From positions 3,720,001 to 3,784,000 of the forward strand of contig OY754472.1 of assembly GCA_963575645.1 (NCBI GenBank): DNA of 64,000 nt, given 5' to 3'. The first letter of the stretch is position 1. Every line of letters begins with the position of its first letter. The position numbers were made by a program, and so were the translations under genes. This DNA comes from Xanthostigma xanthostigma. Its lineage: Eukaryota; Arthropoda; Insecta; Raphidioptera; Raphidiidae. Below the pieces are notes generated by a model, which was not told where the DNA came from, made no database searches, and saw only the letters and a list, made by a program, of their open reading frames with translations. This document shows positions 63,495 to 64,000 of the stretch, piece after piece.

Positions 63495-63847
63495 GTAACA
63501 AAACTGTTCTAGTCTGTGGTGGAATATATTTATTTACAATAGTGATAACGTTTAACAAAACAGTTAAACACACAACGAAACCGTACTTCTTTAACAAACA
63601 GTAACAATAACGTTAACAGAAACAAGTTCTAAATAATAAAATAGAAGACTAAGTAACAGAAGAATATAAAGTCATAATTATGTACACAAAATATTTACAA
63701 CACACAAACACACCGAAGTTTATCTAGTACACTTATTCGCACTTGTCTATTAACTATATTCACACGATTATTTACAACACAGAAGCTATTTATGTAGAAG
63801 CAGATTTATATAATTGCACTCAATGGTTTACACAGCTCATTTATCTT
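63495..63847 (-). mobile_element. LTR, longest copy of the TGTAACAAAACTG family
   Basis: TGTAACAAAACTGTTCTAGT at the outer end, AACGTTAACAGAAAC, ATTATGTACACAAAATATTT and TTTATATAATTGCACTCA inside. It corresponds to 19137-19380, but the promoter part present at 19461-19489 is missing here. Confidence 0.6.
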
Positions 63848-64000
63848 AGCAGCTACCTCGGAGGGCTTAGCGGGGGTTCAAAACTTGCATGGAGAATCAA
63901 ACGCACAGCTCAAACCACCGGACGGATTGGGCTGAAATTTGGCACACAGATAGCTATTCTGACGTAAGCATCCGCTAAGAACAGATTTTTGGAAATTCTA
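63848..64000 (+). repeat. Dispersed repeat running off the window
   Basis: GGACGGATTGGGCTGAAATT, TGGCACACAGATAGCTATTC and CTGACGTAAGCATCCGCTAA form a type of repeat tail that I recall from many arthropod genomes. Cut by the window edge. Confidence 0.5.

Overview
The window reads as AT-rich intergenic and intronic DNA from an insect. It has only one complete protein-coding gene that I recognise, a small secreted Kazal-type inhibitor at 38451-38726 on the minus strand, and one exon of a larger gene, an SLC16/monocarboxylate-transporter-like exon at 50238-50561 on the plus strand. Several dispersed families have Helitron-type ends (5' TC, 3' hairpin then CTAG) or the CACGCTTTA-type hairpin. I associate these with Lepidoptera and some other insects, so Lepidoptera is my first guess, but the order is not proven by anything here.

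Most of the remaining sequence is transposon debris. Seven element copies have 8-bp target duplications or matching TIRs and fall into hAT-like MITE families: 253-786, 21407-21891, 17113-17669, 22338-22839, 53101-53271, 43568-43871 and 53505-54073. A MITE with ends AGGCCGCTGCACACGAG and a TAA/TTA duplication (PIF/Harbinger-like) has about 13 full or partial copies. Other groups are mariner/Tc1-like elements with a remnant of the transposase C-terminus, two pogo/Tigger-like termini (one with a transposase N-terminus remnant), two Helitron-like families, tRNA-derived SINEs, LTR fragments with a TATA box and initiator, three or four non-LTR reverse-transcriptase fossils, and three Penelope-like fold-back termini with hammerhead-like cores. 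Long inverted repeats are unusually common; the most perfect has two 246-bp arms at 23335-23580 and 23642-23887.

Layout: 1-10 kb is TIR elements, hairpins and a 157-bp tandem array. 10-19 kb is dispersed repeats, LINE and Tigger fossils, and one hAT MITE. 19-31 kb has an LTR promoter, hAT MITEs, mariner copies, the long hairpin, SINEs and Helitron-like copies. 31-38 kb is TIR and fold-back elements. 38.4-38.8 kb is the Kazal gene. 39-50 kb is more fold-backs, LINE fossils and nested hAT elements. 50.2-64 kb is the SLC16-like exon followed by what is probably its long, repeat-filled intron; I recognise no further exon of it before the end of the window.

The two genes are not functionally linked. 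The evolutionary interest is in the repeats: nested insertions that give relative ages, internally deleted MITEs that can be tied to their transposase families, and elements sitting close to the splice site of the transporter exon.
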